DNA of 64,000 bases, from assembly GCF_002278035.1 (NCBI RefSeq), contig NZ_CP022603.1, positions 248,001 to 312,000 of the forward strand, in the 5' to 3' direction. The translations under genes and the position numbers were made by a program. How positions within the stretch are numbered: the stretch's first letter is position 1; each line of letters opens with the position of its first letter. This stretch comes from Ochrobactrum quorumnocens (lineage in GTDB: Bacteria > Pseudomonadota > Alphaproteobacteria > Rhizobiales > Rhizobiaceae). Of the stretch, positions 53,943 through 63,064 are shown in pieces. The notes beneath the pieces are model-generated. The model did not search any database. It was not told the DNA's origin and saw only the letters and a list, made by a program, of their open reading frames with translations.

Positions 53943-54872
53943 TTATTTCGTTTTGTCAAAAGCTTCCGAAAGCTGCCGGATTGTGCTGTGCAGCGCACCA
54001 AGGCCACCGCCGACGAGATACCAGTTCTGCGCATTCAGATAGACGACCTGATCTTTCTTCCAGGCGTTGGTCTGACGCACGAGTTCATTGTCGAGCAATT
54101 GCTTGGCAGATGTGCCTTCACGACCGATTGCCGCGTCGCGATCCAGTACGAAAAGCCAATCCGGATTGGTTTCCAGAATGAATTCCGAGCTGATTGGCTG
54201 GCCATGATTGCCAACGGAAAGGTCAGGGGCTGCTGGCTCGACACCAAAGCTGTCATGCAGCACGCCAAAACGCGAGCCGGGGCCGTAGGCGCTGATCTTG
54301 CCGCCAGACGTCAGGACCATCAGGCCTTTGCCTTTACCCTTGGCCTTGTCTTTCAGCGCTGCGAGTTCGCTGTTGAGCTTTTCAACTTCGGCCTTAGCTT
54401 CCGTCTCCTTGGAGAAAATCTGGCCAAGCTTTTCGACATTGGCTTCGGTGCCGGAAATAAATTCCTTGGCAGGGACGGTTAGGTCGATTGTCGGGGCAAT
54501 TTTCGCGAGTTCACCATATTTCGCGGCCGAGCGACCACCTACGATGATGAGGTCGGGTTCTGCGGCATTGACGGCTTCGTAATCTGGCTCAAACAGCGTG
54601 CCGACTTTGGCGTAATCAGCACTGTCATATTTCTTGAGATACTCTGGGAAAGCGATGCTGCCGGGAACGCCAATGATCTTAACTCCCAGACGGTCAAGGT
54701 TGTCGAGCGTCGCAAAATCGAACACAACGACTTTCTCAGGATTTGTCGCAATGGTCGTTTCGCCTTGCGCATGTTTGACAGAGACGTCAGCGGCGTTAGC
54801 GCCGGAGGCAAGCGCTGCGACAACAAGTGCTGCGCCGCATAGACGGGAAAAGTGTTGGCTGAATTTCAGCAT
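53943..54872 (-). CDS. Ferric siderophore-binding protein (YclQ/CeuE/FatB type)
   Basis: About 309 residues. A signal peptide (LCGAALVVAALASGANA) without a lipobox cysteine suggests a soluble periplasmic protein. It belongs to the FepB/CeuE helical-backbone family: VVVFDFATLDNLDRLG, EPDLIIVGGRSAAKYGEL and NPDWLFVLDRDAAIG are typical of YclQ/CeuE. The start at 54872 follows GAAAGGA; the frame is open to 54893. Relatives bind catecholate siderophores or their breakdown products. Confidence 0.88.
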   Translation of the reverse strand: MLKFSQHFSRLCGAALVVAALASGANAADVSVKHAQGETTIATNPEKVVVFDFATLDNLDRLGVKIIGVPGSIAFPEYLKKYDSADYAKVGTLFEPDYEAVNAAEPDLIIVGGRSAAKYGELAKIAPTIDLTVPAKEFISGTEANVEKLGQIFSKETEAKAEVEKLNSELAALKDKAKGKGKGLMVLTSGGKISAYGPGSRFGVLHDSFGVEPAAPDLSVGNHGQPISSEFILETNPDWLFVLDRDAAIGREGTSAKQLLDNELVRQTNAWKKDQVVYLNAQNWYLVGGGLGALHSTIRQLSEAFDKTK

Positions 54873-54945
54873 GGCGTTCAATCCTTTCGTCAATCTTGTG
54901 CTTTATAGTCCAGTTTTGCTCCAGTCAAAGCCGGAAGATGGTAAT

Positions 54946-55854
54946 TCAGTTGTTTTGTTTGCCTGGCGTCTCATTGAGCAGGATGAACTTCAAACTGTCT
55001 TCAACCGTCAGTGGGATCATCGAGCCGTGGCTTTCATTGTCGAAACGACGATATGCAACCTCAAATCCGGGCAGTTGCTTGAGTTCGGCTTGAATATCCG
55101 CGCCTGATGGGCCACCGCGTAACGTCTTCAGGCGATCTGTTTCTTCTTGCGATTGGCTGGGACGTTCGCCGCGCTTGCCAGAGGATTCGATCAGGAGACG
55201 CAGAGGTTTTGGACCGGCCTTGAAGGCTTTCACAAACTGATCCTTATCGGCCAAAATTGCGCGACCGTTCCACCAGATTGATGGATCACCGGCGCTGTAA
55301 GTCTGGAAAGAATCTGTGTGATTGAACAACGCGTAAAGCGTAAAAAGACCGCCAAGCGAATGGCCGAACAGAGCTTGTTTGGTTGGATCGATTGGAAAGC
55401 GACCTTCAATTTCCGCTTTGACCTGTTGATCTAAAAAGTCGAAAAAGGCATCACGTCCGCCAGTCTTGGGAACATTGAATCGGACTGGGATCAGATCATT
55501 TGGTGTTGGCGGCGTGAGATCGAAATAGCGCAGACGAACAATCTCGTCCTTGTCTTCAGTTGGATAGCCGATGCCTACAAAAACAGCGTTTAGTTTCGGA
55601 TTTTCTTCCATTAACTTTGCAGCAATTGGAAGCATACGATTTCCGTCAGTCATATAGACGACAGGGAAACCATTCGAGGGCGCTTTTTCTGCCGGAGCAG
55701 CAACGAAAATTCGATAGTCGATGCCGTTCGCCTGCATGTCAAAAGAAGCGACTTGCGGCTTTTCTGCCTGCGCGGTTGCATTCACAAGCACGCTTCCGAG
55801 CATGAGACAAACCTTAAAAAAAACGTTCTTTGTTTTGCTCACGAGAGCATCCAT
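54946..55854 (-). CDS. Exported alpha/beta-hydrolase, siderophore-esterase-like (IroE/BesA family)
   Basis: About 302 residues with a signal peptide-like start (FFKVCLMLGSVLVNATAQAE), so it may act in the periplasm as IroE does. The nucleophile elbow is FGHSLGGLF; an Asp and a C-terminal His (ESHGSM) complete the triad. The family (esterase D-type) includes enzymes that cut enterobactin- or bacillibactin-type esters. It stands 46 bp behind the receptor gene and 73 bp ahead of the binding protein gene. Siderophore cleavage is inferred from context. Confidence 0.82.
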   Translation of the reverse strand: MDALVSKTKNVFFKVCLMLGSVLVNATAQAEKPQVASFDMQANGIDYRIFVAAPAEKAPSNGFPVVYMTDGNRMLPIAAKLMEENPKLNAVFVGIGYPTEDKDEIVRLRYFDLTPPTPNDLIPVRFNVPKTGGRDAFFDFLDQQVKAEIEGRFPIDPTKQALFGHSLGGLFTLYALFNHTDSFQTYSAGDPSIWWNGRAILADKDQFVKAFKAGPKPLRLLIESSGKRGERPSQSQEETDRLKTLRGGPSGADIQAELKQLPGFEVAYRRFDNESHGSMIPLTVEDSLKFILLNETPGKQNN

Positions 55855-55900
55855 TTCATAAATAATAACGCCAGCCAAAAGCGGCTGGCGTCATAGAGTG

Positions 55901-58135
55901 TCAGAAGCGCGAGGTCATACCGAGCCAAAGACGACGGCCTTCAACCACGTTATTTGTTTCATCCACAGTGACCTTCTTGTCGAAGATGTTGTAGACGGCA
56001 GCGTTGAGCGTCACGTTCTCACTGAACTCATAAGAACCGCCGAGATCTATAGTGGCATAACCCTTATATTTGCGGGCGATAACCTGACCTTTGCTATTAT
56101 AGGCATAAGGTTCACCGAGGGTGCCGATACGCAGGCCAGCATTGATTTCCGGGCCGTGATAGTTCCCAGCCGCCCATGCAGTCAGACCGTCGACAGGTGT
56201 TTCCCAATCGGCGCGAATGTTTGCCATGTGCTTTGGCGTGCGGGCCAATGGCAGGCCAGCATATTCGCCGGTCTTCTGCTCCGAGTCGGTATAGGTATAG
56301 CTACCGCGAATTTTAATCGTGTCGGTTGCTTCCCAATCCGCCGTCAGTTCCACACCCTGAATGACAGCTTCATCGATGTTATAACTGTAATAGAGGACAT
56401 AGTTTGGATCCTGAGCCCAGCGAAGCGGTTGACCGGTAATCGGGTCGTACTGAATGTTGCTGGCGATCTTGTCCTTGAAGTCGGTGTAGAAATACGTCGC
56501 ACCGAGACGCAGGCCTTGCTGATTGTCCCAAAGGGCACTGGCTTCATAGCTCGTGCTCTTTTCCGGCTGTAGATTTGGATCTCCGATGATTACGCCACAG
56601 TTTCCAGTCGGACCGTAAGTACAATTCCCGCCGCCTGTCGTGTAAGCGTAACCGGGCGCGATCGTGCGAATTTCTGGAGCACGGAAACCGGTTGAGATAC
56701 CGCCCTTAAGGGTCAATTGGTCGGTAGCGTGCCAAACGGCATAGCCACGAGGGCTCCAATGCGAGCCGTAGATTTCGTGGTGATCCATACGTAGACCGCC
56801 AGTCAGGGCGAAGTCAGGCGTCAGCCACCATTCGTCTTCAGCGAAAAGTGCCCACTGCTTGATTGTGAACTGTTCATCCAGACCGGAGCGGTTGCCGGGA
56901 TTCTGGTCTGTCAGTGTGGCGTCAATAAACTGGCCGCCCGTCACGAGCGTATGGTTGCCATAGAGCTCAAACGGCGTTGTGAACTTTCCGTCGAGAGTGG
57001 AGTTGCGGATATGCGGAGAACGCAGGTTCTCGACAAACTCACCTCTTGCGGTGTTCCAGTTGTAGTTCGTTCTTTGAGCCGTTTCCTGCATGAAAGAGAA
57101 TTCTGAAGTCGTTGGGCCCCAACGGCCTGTGTGGCTGATCGACCAATGATTACGGTCATTGTAGTTATAGGAGTCGAGTGGTGCTGTGCTGCCCGTTGCT
57201 ACAGGATTGATCGTATTGCCAACAGTCGAATCGCGGCGCAAATTTGCGCGACCGGCTTCAAACTGAATGTCATGATCAGCGTTCGGCGTGATCGTGACGC
57301 GACCGGTGATATCGATATCGCGTTGCTCAGGCGTGCCACTGATGATGCTGTCTTCCTGACGCTTAAGACCGCGACCCCAAAGCTGTACACCAACCAGATT
57401 CGGTACGAGAGGCCCGGTCATATAGTAAGAACCCTGAGCCGAATTGCCGAACTTCGAGTGCTGCTGCACCGTGGTGTCGAAGCTCAGCGAGCCGCTCCAC
57501 TTGTCTGAAACTTTCTTGGTGATGACGTTGATGACGCCGCCCATTGCATCGGAACCATAAAGCGATGACATCGGACCGCGAATAACTTCGATGCGCTCAA
57601 TCGCATTGGCTGGCGGCAGGAAGCTCTGTTCAAAACCGGAATTGCCATTGGTGCGGGCATCACGTGTGCTCTGACGCTTTCCGTCAACCAGAATGAGCGT
57701 ATAGCTACCGGGTAGGCCACGGATGAAAATATCGCGTTCGGCAGCCGCACCAGTGACGGCGACGCCCTGTACATCGCGCAAAGCATCGCCCAGATCGCGA
57801 TAAGAACCTTTTTCGAGTTCTTCACCCGGTACAACCGAAATGCTTGCAGGCGCGTCAGTAATGTTCTGTTCGAACCCCGTTGCAGACACCACGATCTGAT
57901 TGAGCTTGATGCCGCCATCGGCGCTTACTTGTTCTGCGGCTTGCGCTTCAGCCTGTTTCTTTTTCGCGGCTTGGTCCTCTACTGAGGTTGTCTGTGCAAA
58001 AGAAACCGTCCCACTCAGAATGAGTGCAGTCGAAAGGCATGTACCCGCAAGAATGGCTTTTGCGAAAAGCGATTTGCTGGCCAATTGCCTGTTCTGCGTC
58101 CCATGAGCGCGCAATCCCCGAAACAAGCTGGTCAT
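55901..58135 (-). CDS. cirA: TonB-dependent receptor, CirA-like
   Basis: About 744 residues: signal peptide ending in SFAQ, TonB box near QIVVSATG, plug domain (RDIFIRGLPGSYTLILVDGK, then IERIEVIRGPMSSLYGSDAM and GGVINVITKK) and a 22-strand barrel that ends in LWLGMTSRF with the terminal Phe. Long stretches match the catecholate/colicin I receptor CirA as I remember it (SSLYGSDA, DGKFTTP, EDEWWLTP, DHHEIYGSHWSPRGY, EGRRL). A catecholate siderophore is the likely cargo. The start at 58135 follows AAGGGTG. It is divergent from the HTH-TrpD2 fusion gene. Confidence 0.92.
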   Translation of the reverse strand: MTSLFRGLRAHGTQNRQLASKSLFAKAILAGTCLSTALILSGTVSFAQTTSVEDQAAKKKQAEAQAAEQVSADGGIKLNQIVVSATGFEQNITDAPASISVVPGEELEKGSYRDLGDALRDVQGVAVTGAAAERDIFIRGLPGSYTLILVDGKRQSTRDARTNGNSGFEQSFLPPANAIERIEVIRGPMSSLYGSDAMGGVINVITKKVSDKWSGSLSFDTTVQQHSKFGNSAQGSYYMTGPLVPNLVGVQLWGRGLKRQEDSIISGTPEQRDIDITGRVTITPNADHDIQFEAGRANLRRDSTVGNTINPVATGSTAPLDSYNYNDRNHWSISHTGRWGPTTSEFSFMQETAQRTNYNWNTARGEFVENLRSPHIRNSTLDGKFTTPFELYGNHTLVTGGQFIDATLTDQNPGNRSGLDEQFTIKQWALFAEDEWWLTPDFALTGGLRMDHHEIYGSHWSPRGYAVWHATDQLTLKGGISTGFRAPEIRTIAPGYAYTTGGGNCTYGPTGNCGVIIGDPNLQPEKSTSYEASALWDNQQGLRLGATYFYTDFKDKIASNIQYDPITGQPLRWAQDPNYVLYYSYNIDEAVIQGVELTADWEATDTIKIRGSYTYTDSEQKTGEYAGLPLARTPKHMANIRADWETPVDGLTAWAAGNYHGPEINAGLRIGTLGEPYAYNSKGQVIARKYKGYATIDLGGSYEFSENVTLNAAVYNIFDKKVTVDETNNVVEGRRLWLGMTSRF

Positions 58136-58257
58136 AAATGTCACCCTTAAAGTTGAGTTTTCCGCTCTCCTTATGTATGGCAACAAGATGACGTCAACGA
58201 TCATCTTTTATAACGATTCTAAGTTTCGTAAAACGCAACTGAACGGATGAAGCAGCA

Positions 58258-59727
58258 ATGTCTGGCAAGCGCATGAAATCACAGACGGAGGCGGGCATTG
58301 TGGATGGCGAAAGCCAGAAACTCGGCCAATTACGCCTGTTGATTGCGCTTGATGCACTTCTTGTGGAAGGAAGCGTCGGAGGTGCTGCCAAGCAGATGGG
58401 ATTGAGTATGGCCGCCATGAGCCGGTTGCTCGGACAGATACGCGAGAAGTTTGACGATCCTATTTTCATTCGTTCTGGACGCAACATGATCGCCACTCCC
58501 AAAGCAGAAGCTTTACGCGGGCGCTTGCGACGTTTGGCAAATGAAGCTGAAGCGCTGATGAATTTCGATGGCAATGATGCGTCGCAAGCTCATTGCAACA
58601 ACAGACATGGTTGGGCACGCACGAGCGCCATTGCGGCTCCCCCGCCGCTCGGAATCCGGAGAGTCGTGAAACTTGAAAATCACCCAACACCGGAACAGCT
58701 CGCGGCACAGTTCGCCAATATTCAGGATGAACACGATCCTGCGCGACGACTGGCAAAATACATAGCAATCACCGGGCGAAAGGTTGGCTATACGCGCCCG
58801 TTGGAAATGCATGAAGCGGAAGATGCCTTTAATACGATATTTGCAGGAGAGGCAGATCCCATGCAAATCAGTGCGTTGTTACGTCTAATTCATTATCGTG
58901 GTGAAACGGCACCTGAACTTGCAGGCATGACACAGGCAGCGCGTAAATATTGCTCAACAAAAGCGAATATCCGCTTACCAGCACTTGATTGGCCTGCCTA
59001 TCTCTCACCGAACTCCCATCAAGCGCCGTGGTTCATGCTGGCAGCAATCCTTGTCGCTCGAGCTGGCTATCCAGTAGCACTTCACGGCAACTGCGGTATG
59101 GGAGATCTTTCAGGTAAGCTTGAGCTGGCCGCTGAAGCTCTCAACATGCCGATTACCGGCTCGCTCACGCTGGCAGAAAGTGCGTTGAAAGCGCATGGCA
59201 TCTGCTTCATGCCGGTGGCCGGTTTCGCACCGCAGGTTCATGCGTTGCTCGCGCTCTATCCACTTTTTGATTCACGATCCTCTATTAACAGTCTGGCGCA
59301 TCTGCTCAATCCGATGGGACTGTCAGCCTCTTTCCTTGGTGTGACGCAGCCTGCCTACCGTGAATTGCATCGCGATGCTGGAGCCTTACTCGACTGGCCC
59401 TCTGTTTCGGTCGTCTCGACAAGTCGCGATGTGGCTGAGCTGGTGCCACACCACGCACATAGCATCCACAGATGGTTTGGTGGTCAAAAATCAGAACTGA
59501 CATTACCCACTCTGTCGAAGGCAGTGACTGACAAACATGCAAGCCTGACGACTTTTGAATACTGGCTCGCTGTCTGGTCTGGTGCTGCGGCCGATGAACG
59601 AGCCGAGCTGACGGTCATCGCTTCAACCGCCATGGCGCTGATGACGGTGCTCGCAGCCGATAATGACAGCTATGGCCAATTCCATAAAAAGGCTGAGGAG
59701 CTTTGGAAGGAACGCCACCAGAACTGA
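58258..59727 (+). CDS. LysR-type HTH fused to a TrpD2/YbiB-like domain
   Basis: 489 residues. Residues 22-85 are a LysR-family helix-turn-helix (LRLLIALDALLVEGSVGGAA, KQMGLSMAAMSRLLGQIREK, ending FIRSGRNMIATPKAEA). There is no LysR sensor domain. After a linker (86-135), residues ~136-485 match the anthranilate phosphoribosyltransferase-like TrpD2/YbiB fold: DWPAYLSPNSHQAPWFMLAA, YPVALHGNCGMGDLSGKLEL with HGN at 276-278, and a late helical part. YbiB of E. coli binds nucleic acid and lacks TrpD activity. Here a DNA-binding head is joined to it. It is divergent from the CirA-like receptor. Confidence 0.85.
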   Translation: MSGKRMKSQTEAGIVDGESQKLGQLRLLIALDALLVEGSVGGAAKQMGLSMAAMSRLLGQIREKFDDPIFIRSGRNMIATPKAEALRGRLRRLANEAEALMNFDGNDASQAHCNNRHGWARTSAIAAPPPLGIRRVVKLENHPTPEQLAAQFANIQDEHDPARRLAKYIAITGRKVGYTRPLEMHEAEDAFNTIFAGEADPMQISALLRLIHYRGETAPELAGMTQAARKYCSTKANIRLPALDWPAYLSPNSHQAPWFMLAAILVARAGYPVALHGNCGMGDLSGKLELAAEALNMPITGSLTLAESALKAHGICFMPVAGFAPQVHALLALYPLFDSRSSINSLAHLLNPMGLSASFLGVTQPAYRELHRDAGALLDWPSVSVVSTSRDVAELVPHHAHSIHRWFGGQKSELTLPTLSKAVTDKHASLTTFEYWLAVWSGAAADERAELTVIASTAMALMTVLAADNDSYGQFHKKAEELWKERHQN

Positions 59728-59901
59728 TTATTGGAGTTTTGTGATCAATTTTTAAGCAGGCGTCGAAAACTATTCTACTTATGCTGTTTTAGGGAAAAGC
59801 ATTCCGGTTACAGATTAAGAACAGCAAGTCGATGCTTTGTTTGATATTTTTATAAGCCCTATCGTTCCGCCGTAACTCATAATAGGCAGCGGGGCGATTT
59901 G

Positions 59902-61077
59902 ATGGTCAATCCAATATTTGGTGCAACAGGCACGTCCATTTTTGAATCCATGTCGCGCCTTGCAGCTGAAACTGGATCAATTAATCTCGGACAAGGGTTT
60001 CCAGAAGGCTTTGAGCCGCAGGAGCTGGTTGAAGCCGCAATTCATGCATTGCGTGATGGCCCTCATCAATATCCACCGATGCTCGGAATTCCATCTTTGC
60101 GCAAAGCAGTGGCGGAAAATGCGCGCCGGTTTCTCGGATTGGATATAGATTGGGAGTCAGAGGTTCTTGTCACCTCCGGTGCAACGGAAGCGCTGACCGA
60201 TACCTTTCTTGCGCTGCTCGACCACGACGATGAAGTCATCGTCTTTGAGCCCGCTTATGATGCCTATGCAACGCTTATTCGCCGTGCAGGCGGCAAGGTC
60301 GTGCCACTTCGCCTGACGCCGCCACACTGGGAATTACCGCGTGAGGCGCTGGAAAAAGCTATCACATCAAAGACAAAGCTGATTGTCATCAACACGCCGA
60401 TGAACCCGATTGGCAAGATTTTTGATCCTGAAGAATTGAAATTTCTGGCCTCCCTTGCGATCAAGCATGATCTGACGATTGTGTCCGACGAGGTCTATGA
60501 ACATTTGATCTTCGACGGAAGGCCGTTTTACTCGCTCTTTGCGGTGCCTGATATCCGAGATCGCGTTGTGCGGATCGGCTCCGCTGGAAAAAGCTTTTCA
60601 GTAACGGGCTGGAAAGTTGGCTATGTGACAGCTTCCGCAAAACTTCTCGCGCCGATTGCCCGCGCTCATCAATACGTGACCTTTACCACTCCGCCTGCCT
60701 TGCAAGCCGCTGTGACTGTCGGTCTTTCTTTGCCTGACAGTTATTTCATCAATCTGCGTGAGGCGCTGGCAGCGCGCCGTGATCTGTTGCTCAGCGGTTT
60801 GCGGGGCGCGGGTTTTGAGATTGCGGATGCTCCGGCAACCTATTTTGCCGTCGCCGATATCAGCGCGCTTGATCCGGATGGCGATGATCTTGCCTTCAGC
60901 CGCCGTCTAACGCTTGAGGCAGGCGTGACGCCGGTACCGGTTTCATCTTTCTACGGCGAGCGTGATGTCAAAAGCCATGTCCGTTTCTGCTTTGCTAAGA
61001 AGCAAGAAACCCTTTCAAAAGCTGTCGAACGGCTTGGTCAGTGGTCAGCAAAACAAAACTGGCGCGCGGCTTCCTAA
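59902..61077 (+). CDS. PLP-dependent aminotransferase, class I (YbdL/kynurenine aminotransferase-like)
   Basis: 391 residues, fold type I. The PLP lysine is in IGSAGKSFSVTGWKVGY, with NTPMNPIGK and VSDEVYEHL supplying cofactor contacts and VRFCFAKK near the end. It resembles YbdL, a methionine aminotransferase, and mammalian kynurenine aminotransferase. The ATG at 59902 follows GGGG by eight bases. Its neighbours, a MetQNI-like importer, point to methionine or an analogue as substrate. A repeat copy begins two bases after its stop. Confidence 0.88.
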   Translation: MVNPIFGATGTSIFESMSRLAAETGSINLGQGFPEGFEPQELVEAAIHALRDGPHQYPPMLGIPSLRKAVAENARRFLGLDIDWESEVLVTSGATEALTDTFLALLDHDDEVIVFEPAYDAYATLIRRAGGKVVPLRLTPPHWELPREALEKAITSKTKLIVINTPMNPIGKIFDPEELKFLASLAIKHDLTIVSDEVYEHLIFDGRPFYSLFAVPDIRDRVVRIGSAGKSFSVTGWKVGYVTASAKLLAPIARAHQYVTFTTPPALQAAVTVGLSLPDSYFINLREALAARRDLLLSGLRGAGFEIADAPATYFAVADISALDPDGDDLAFSRRLTLEAGVTPVPVSSFYGERDVKSHVRFCFAKKQETLSKAVERLGQWSAKQNWRAAS

Positions 61078-61078
61078 A

Positions 61079-61126
61079 GTATGTCTCCCAAAAGTGGATG
61101 CCGGTTTTGGGATAAAGACATGCGTA
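61079..61126. repeat. Dispersed palindromic repeat, copy 5 (inverted orientation)
   Basis: Read on the minus strand: GCATGTCTTTAT, CCCAAAACCGGCATCCACTT, TTGGGAGACATAC. The inner arms are CCCAAAA and TTTTGGG. It differs at only a few positions from copy 3 (39586-39630). It fills most of the gap between the aminotransferase and metQ genes. Confidence 0.75.
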
Positions 61127-61176
61127 AAAACAACCGCTTAAGAAACGGCCAAAAAATCATTTCGAGGAACATTTGC

Positions 61177-61974
61177 ATGAAATATACCCCTTTCATTCGT
61201 GGCGCTCTATCAGCGGTCTTGCTTTCTATGCTGGCAGCATCGCCTGCGTTGGCCGAAAAAATACGCCTCGGTGTCACGTCCGGTCCGCATGCCCAGATTG
61301 CCGAAGCTCTGACGCCGATCGCGAAAGCCAAGGGGCTTCAGATCGAAATTGTTGAGTTTTCCGATGGCGCGATGATCGATCCGGCTACGAATGATGGCGA
61401 TCTGGATGCCAACGGCTTTCAGCATACGCCTTATCTTAATCAGCAAAACAAGGATCGCGGACTTAATCTCGTAGCGGTTGGCGGCAACACCGTTTTGCTG
61501 CCGATGGCGGGTTATTCGCATAAGTTCAAGACGCTCGAAGATCTGCCGGAAGGTGCACAGATCACAATCCCTAATGATCCAAGCAATGCTGGGCGCGCGC
61601 TGAAACTGCTTGAAAAGAGCGGTGTTCTCAAGCTTACACCCGGCGTGGCATTCAATGCCACAGAGCTCGACATTGTTGAGAACCCGAAGAAAGTAAAAAT
61701 CATTCCAATGGAAACCGCCCAGCTTGCTCGTTCATTGGAAGATGTCGATTTTTCGGTAATCACATCTCACTTCGCGCTGAGCGCCGGTCTAGTTCCAAGC
61801 CGCGACGCAATCCTGATTGAAGACCAACTGTCCGACTATTTCTGCCTCATCGCCGTTGCGGAAAAGAACAAGGATGCGCCATGGGTCAAGACCTTGATCG
61901 AATCCTACAAGTCGCCAGAAGTCAAAGCCTTTATCGAACAGAAGTTCGAAGGCAATATCATTGCGGGATGGTGA
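61177..61974 (+). CDS. metQ: MetQ/NlpA-family substrate-binding protein
   Basis: 265 residues with a signal peptide (LSAVLLSMLAASPALAEK) ending in ALA, and no lipobox cysteine, so it is a soluble periplasmic protein, not a lipoprotein like E. coli MetQ. IRLGVTSGPHAQIAEAL, FQHTPYLNQQNKDRG and NDPSNAGRALKLLEKSG are family marks. The start at 61177 follows GAGGA; the longer frame from 61081 is in the repeat. It heads metQ-metN-metI. D/L-methionine or a related compound is the expected ligand. Confidence 0.9.
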   Translation: MKYTPFIRGALSAVLLSMLAASPALAEKIRLGVTSGPHAQIAEALTPIAKAKGLQIEIVEFSDGAMIDPATNDGDLDANGFQHTPYLNQQNKDRGLNLVAVGGNTVLLPMAGYSHKFKTLEDLPEGAQITIPNDPSNAGRALKLLEKSGVLKLTPGVAFNATELDIVENPKKVKIIPMETAQLARSLEDVDFSVITSHFALSAGLVPSRDAILIEDQLSDYFCLIAVAEKNKDAPWVKTLIESYKSPEVKAFIEQKFEGNIIAGW

Positions 61975-61975
61975 G

Positions 61976-63064
61976 ATGAACCTTTCGGTTCGCATAGCTA
62001 AAACAGCACGGAGCCAGGTCGGCTCCGTACCGCCGATCATTGAGGTTAAGTCACTGACCAAGACCTATGATCCGAAAGCTGGCGCGGTTTTAGACGACGT
62101 TTCGTTGCAGGTCGGCAAAGGATCTATACACGGTATCATTGGTCGTTCAGGCGCTGGTAAAAGCACGCTGGTACGATGCCTTAATGGTCTTGTGCAGCCA
62201 ACAAGAGGTGATGTTTTCGTCGCTGGACGTCAGGTGAGCCAACTGGACAGTCGTGAACTGCGACAGGCTCGTCGCGATATATCCATGATATTCCAACACT
62301 TTAGCCTTCTTTCCTCTCGAAGTGCTGCAGCTAATATAGCTCTCCCTATGGAATTGGCTGGAGTCCCGCGCGAAAGCATCCGCAAGCGCGTTTCTGAACT
62401 GCTTGATCTGGTAGGGCTGGATGGAAAGGCCGATGCTTATCCGTCCGAGTTGTCTGGCGGGCAGAAACAGCGTGTGGGCATTGCACGTGCTTTGGCGTTG
62501 GAGCCAAGTGTCCTTTTATCAGACGAGGCTACGTCTGCGCTTGACCCTGAAACAACCGAACAAATTTTGGGACTTCTCAAGGATATCAATCGTCGTCTTG
62601 GCCTGAGCATCGTTTTGATAACCCACGAGATGGATGTGGTGCGCCAGATTGCGGATCATGTGACAGTACTCGAGGGGGGACGCGTGGTTGAGAGCGGCCC
62701 GACATTTGATGTTTTCGCTTTTCCAAAATCGACCATCGCACGGTCGTTTCTCTCGAGCATCGTAGCGCATGATCTGCCGCCTGAAGTTGCGCAAAAACTG
62801 ATGCCAGAAGCAGTTCCCGGATCGAACCCTGTATTGCGGATTATCTTTTCGGGGGAGGCTGCCCATTCACCGGTGGTGGCAACACTTGTTCAGCGCTTTG
62901 GTATCAAACCAAATATCTTGCATGGGCGCATCGATTATATCGGCGGAAAGCCGCTCGGAATCATGACGCTGATCGCTGAAAACGGCGAGCCTGATCTTGC
63001 TGACGTCCTCGCATATCTTACTTCGCTCGATCTGCATGGAGAGGTGCTCGGCCATGTTGTCTGA
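61976..63064 (+). CDS. metN: Methionine-type ABC transporter ATP-binding protein
   Basis: 362 residues. Walker A GRSGAGKST, Q-loop MIFQHFSLLSSR, signature LSGGQKQR, Walker B VLLSDEATSALDPE and switch THEMDVVR are intact. The C-terminal ~90 residues are a NIL-type regulatory domain (PVLRIIFSGEAAHSPVVATL), which in E. coli senses internal methionine and stops transport. It starts one base after the metQ stop and overlaps the metI start by 11 bases. A short Lys/Arg-bearing leader precedes the ATPase core. Confidence 0.92.
   Translation: MNLSVRIAKTARSQVGSVPPIIEVKSLTKTYDPKAGAVLDDVSLQVGKGSIHGIIGRSGAGKSTLVRCLNGLVQPTRGDVFVAGRQVSQLDSRELRQARRDISMIFQHFSLLSSRSAAANIALPMELAGVPRESIRKRVSELLDLVGLDGKADAYPSELSGGQKQRVGIARALALEPSVLLSDEATSALDPETTEQILGLLKDINRRLGLSIVLITHEMDVVRQIADHVTVLEGGRVVESGPTFDVFAFPKSTIARSFLSSIVAHDLPPEVAQKLMPEAVPGSNPVLRIIFSGEAAHSPVVATLVQRFGIKPNILHGRIDYIGGKPLGIMTLIAENGEPDLADVLAYLTSLDLHGEVLGHVV

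Noticed and set aside
58136..58257. Fur or Irr box between the receptor and fusion genes
   Set aside because: TTATAACGATTCTAAG is only loosely similar to an iron-control element; I could not make a convincing match by eye.
61078..61176. SAM-type riboswitch before metQ
   Set aside because: The gap is filled by the dispersed repeat; no SAM-I or SAM-II pattern is visible there or before the aminotransferase gene.
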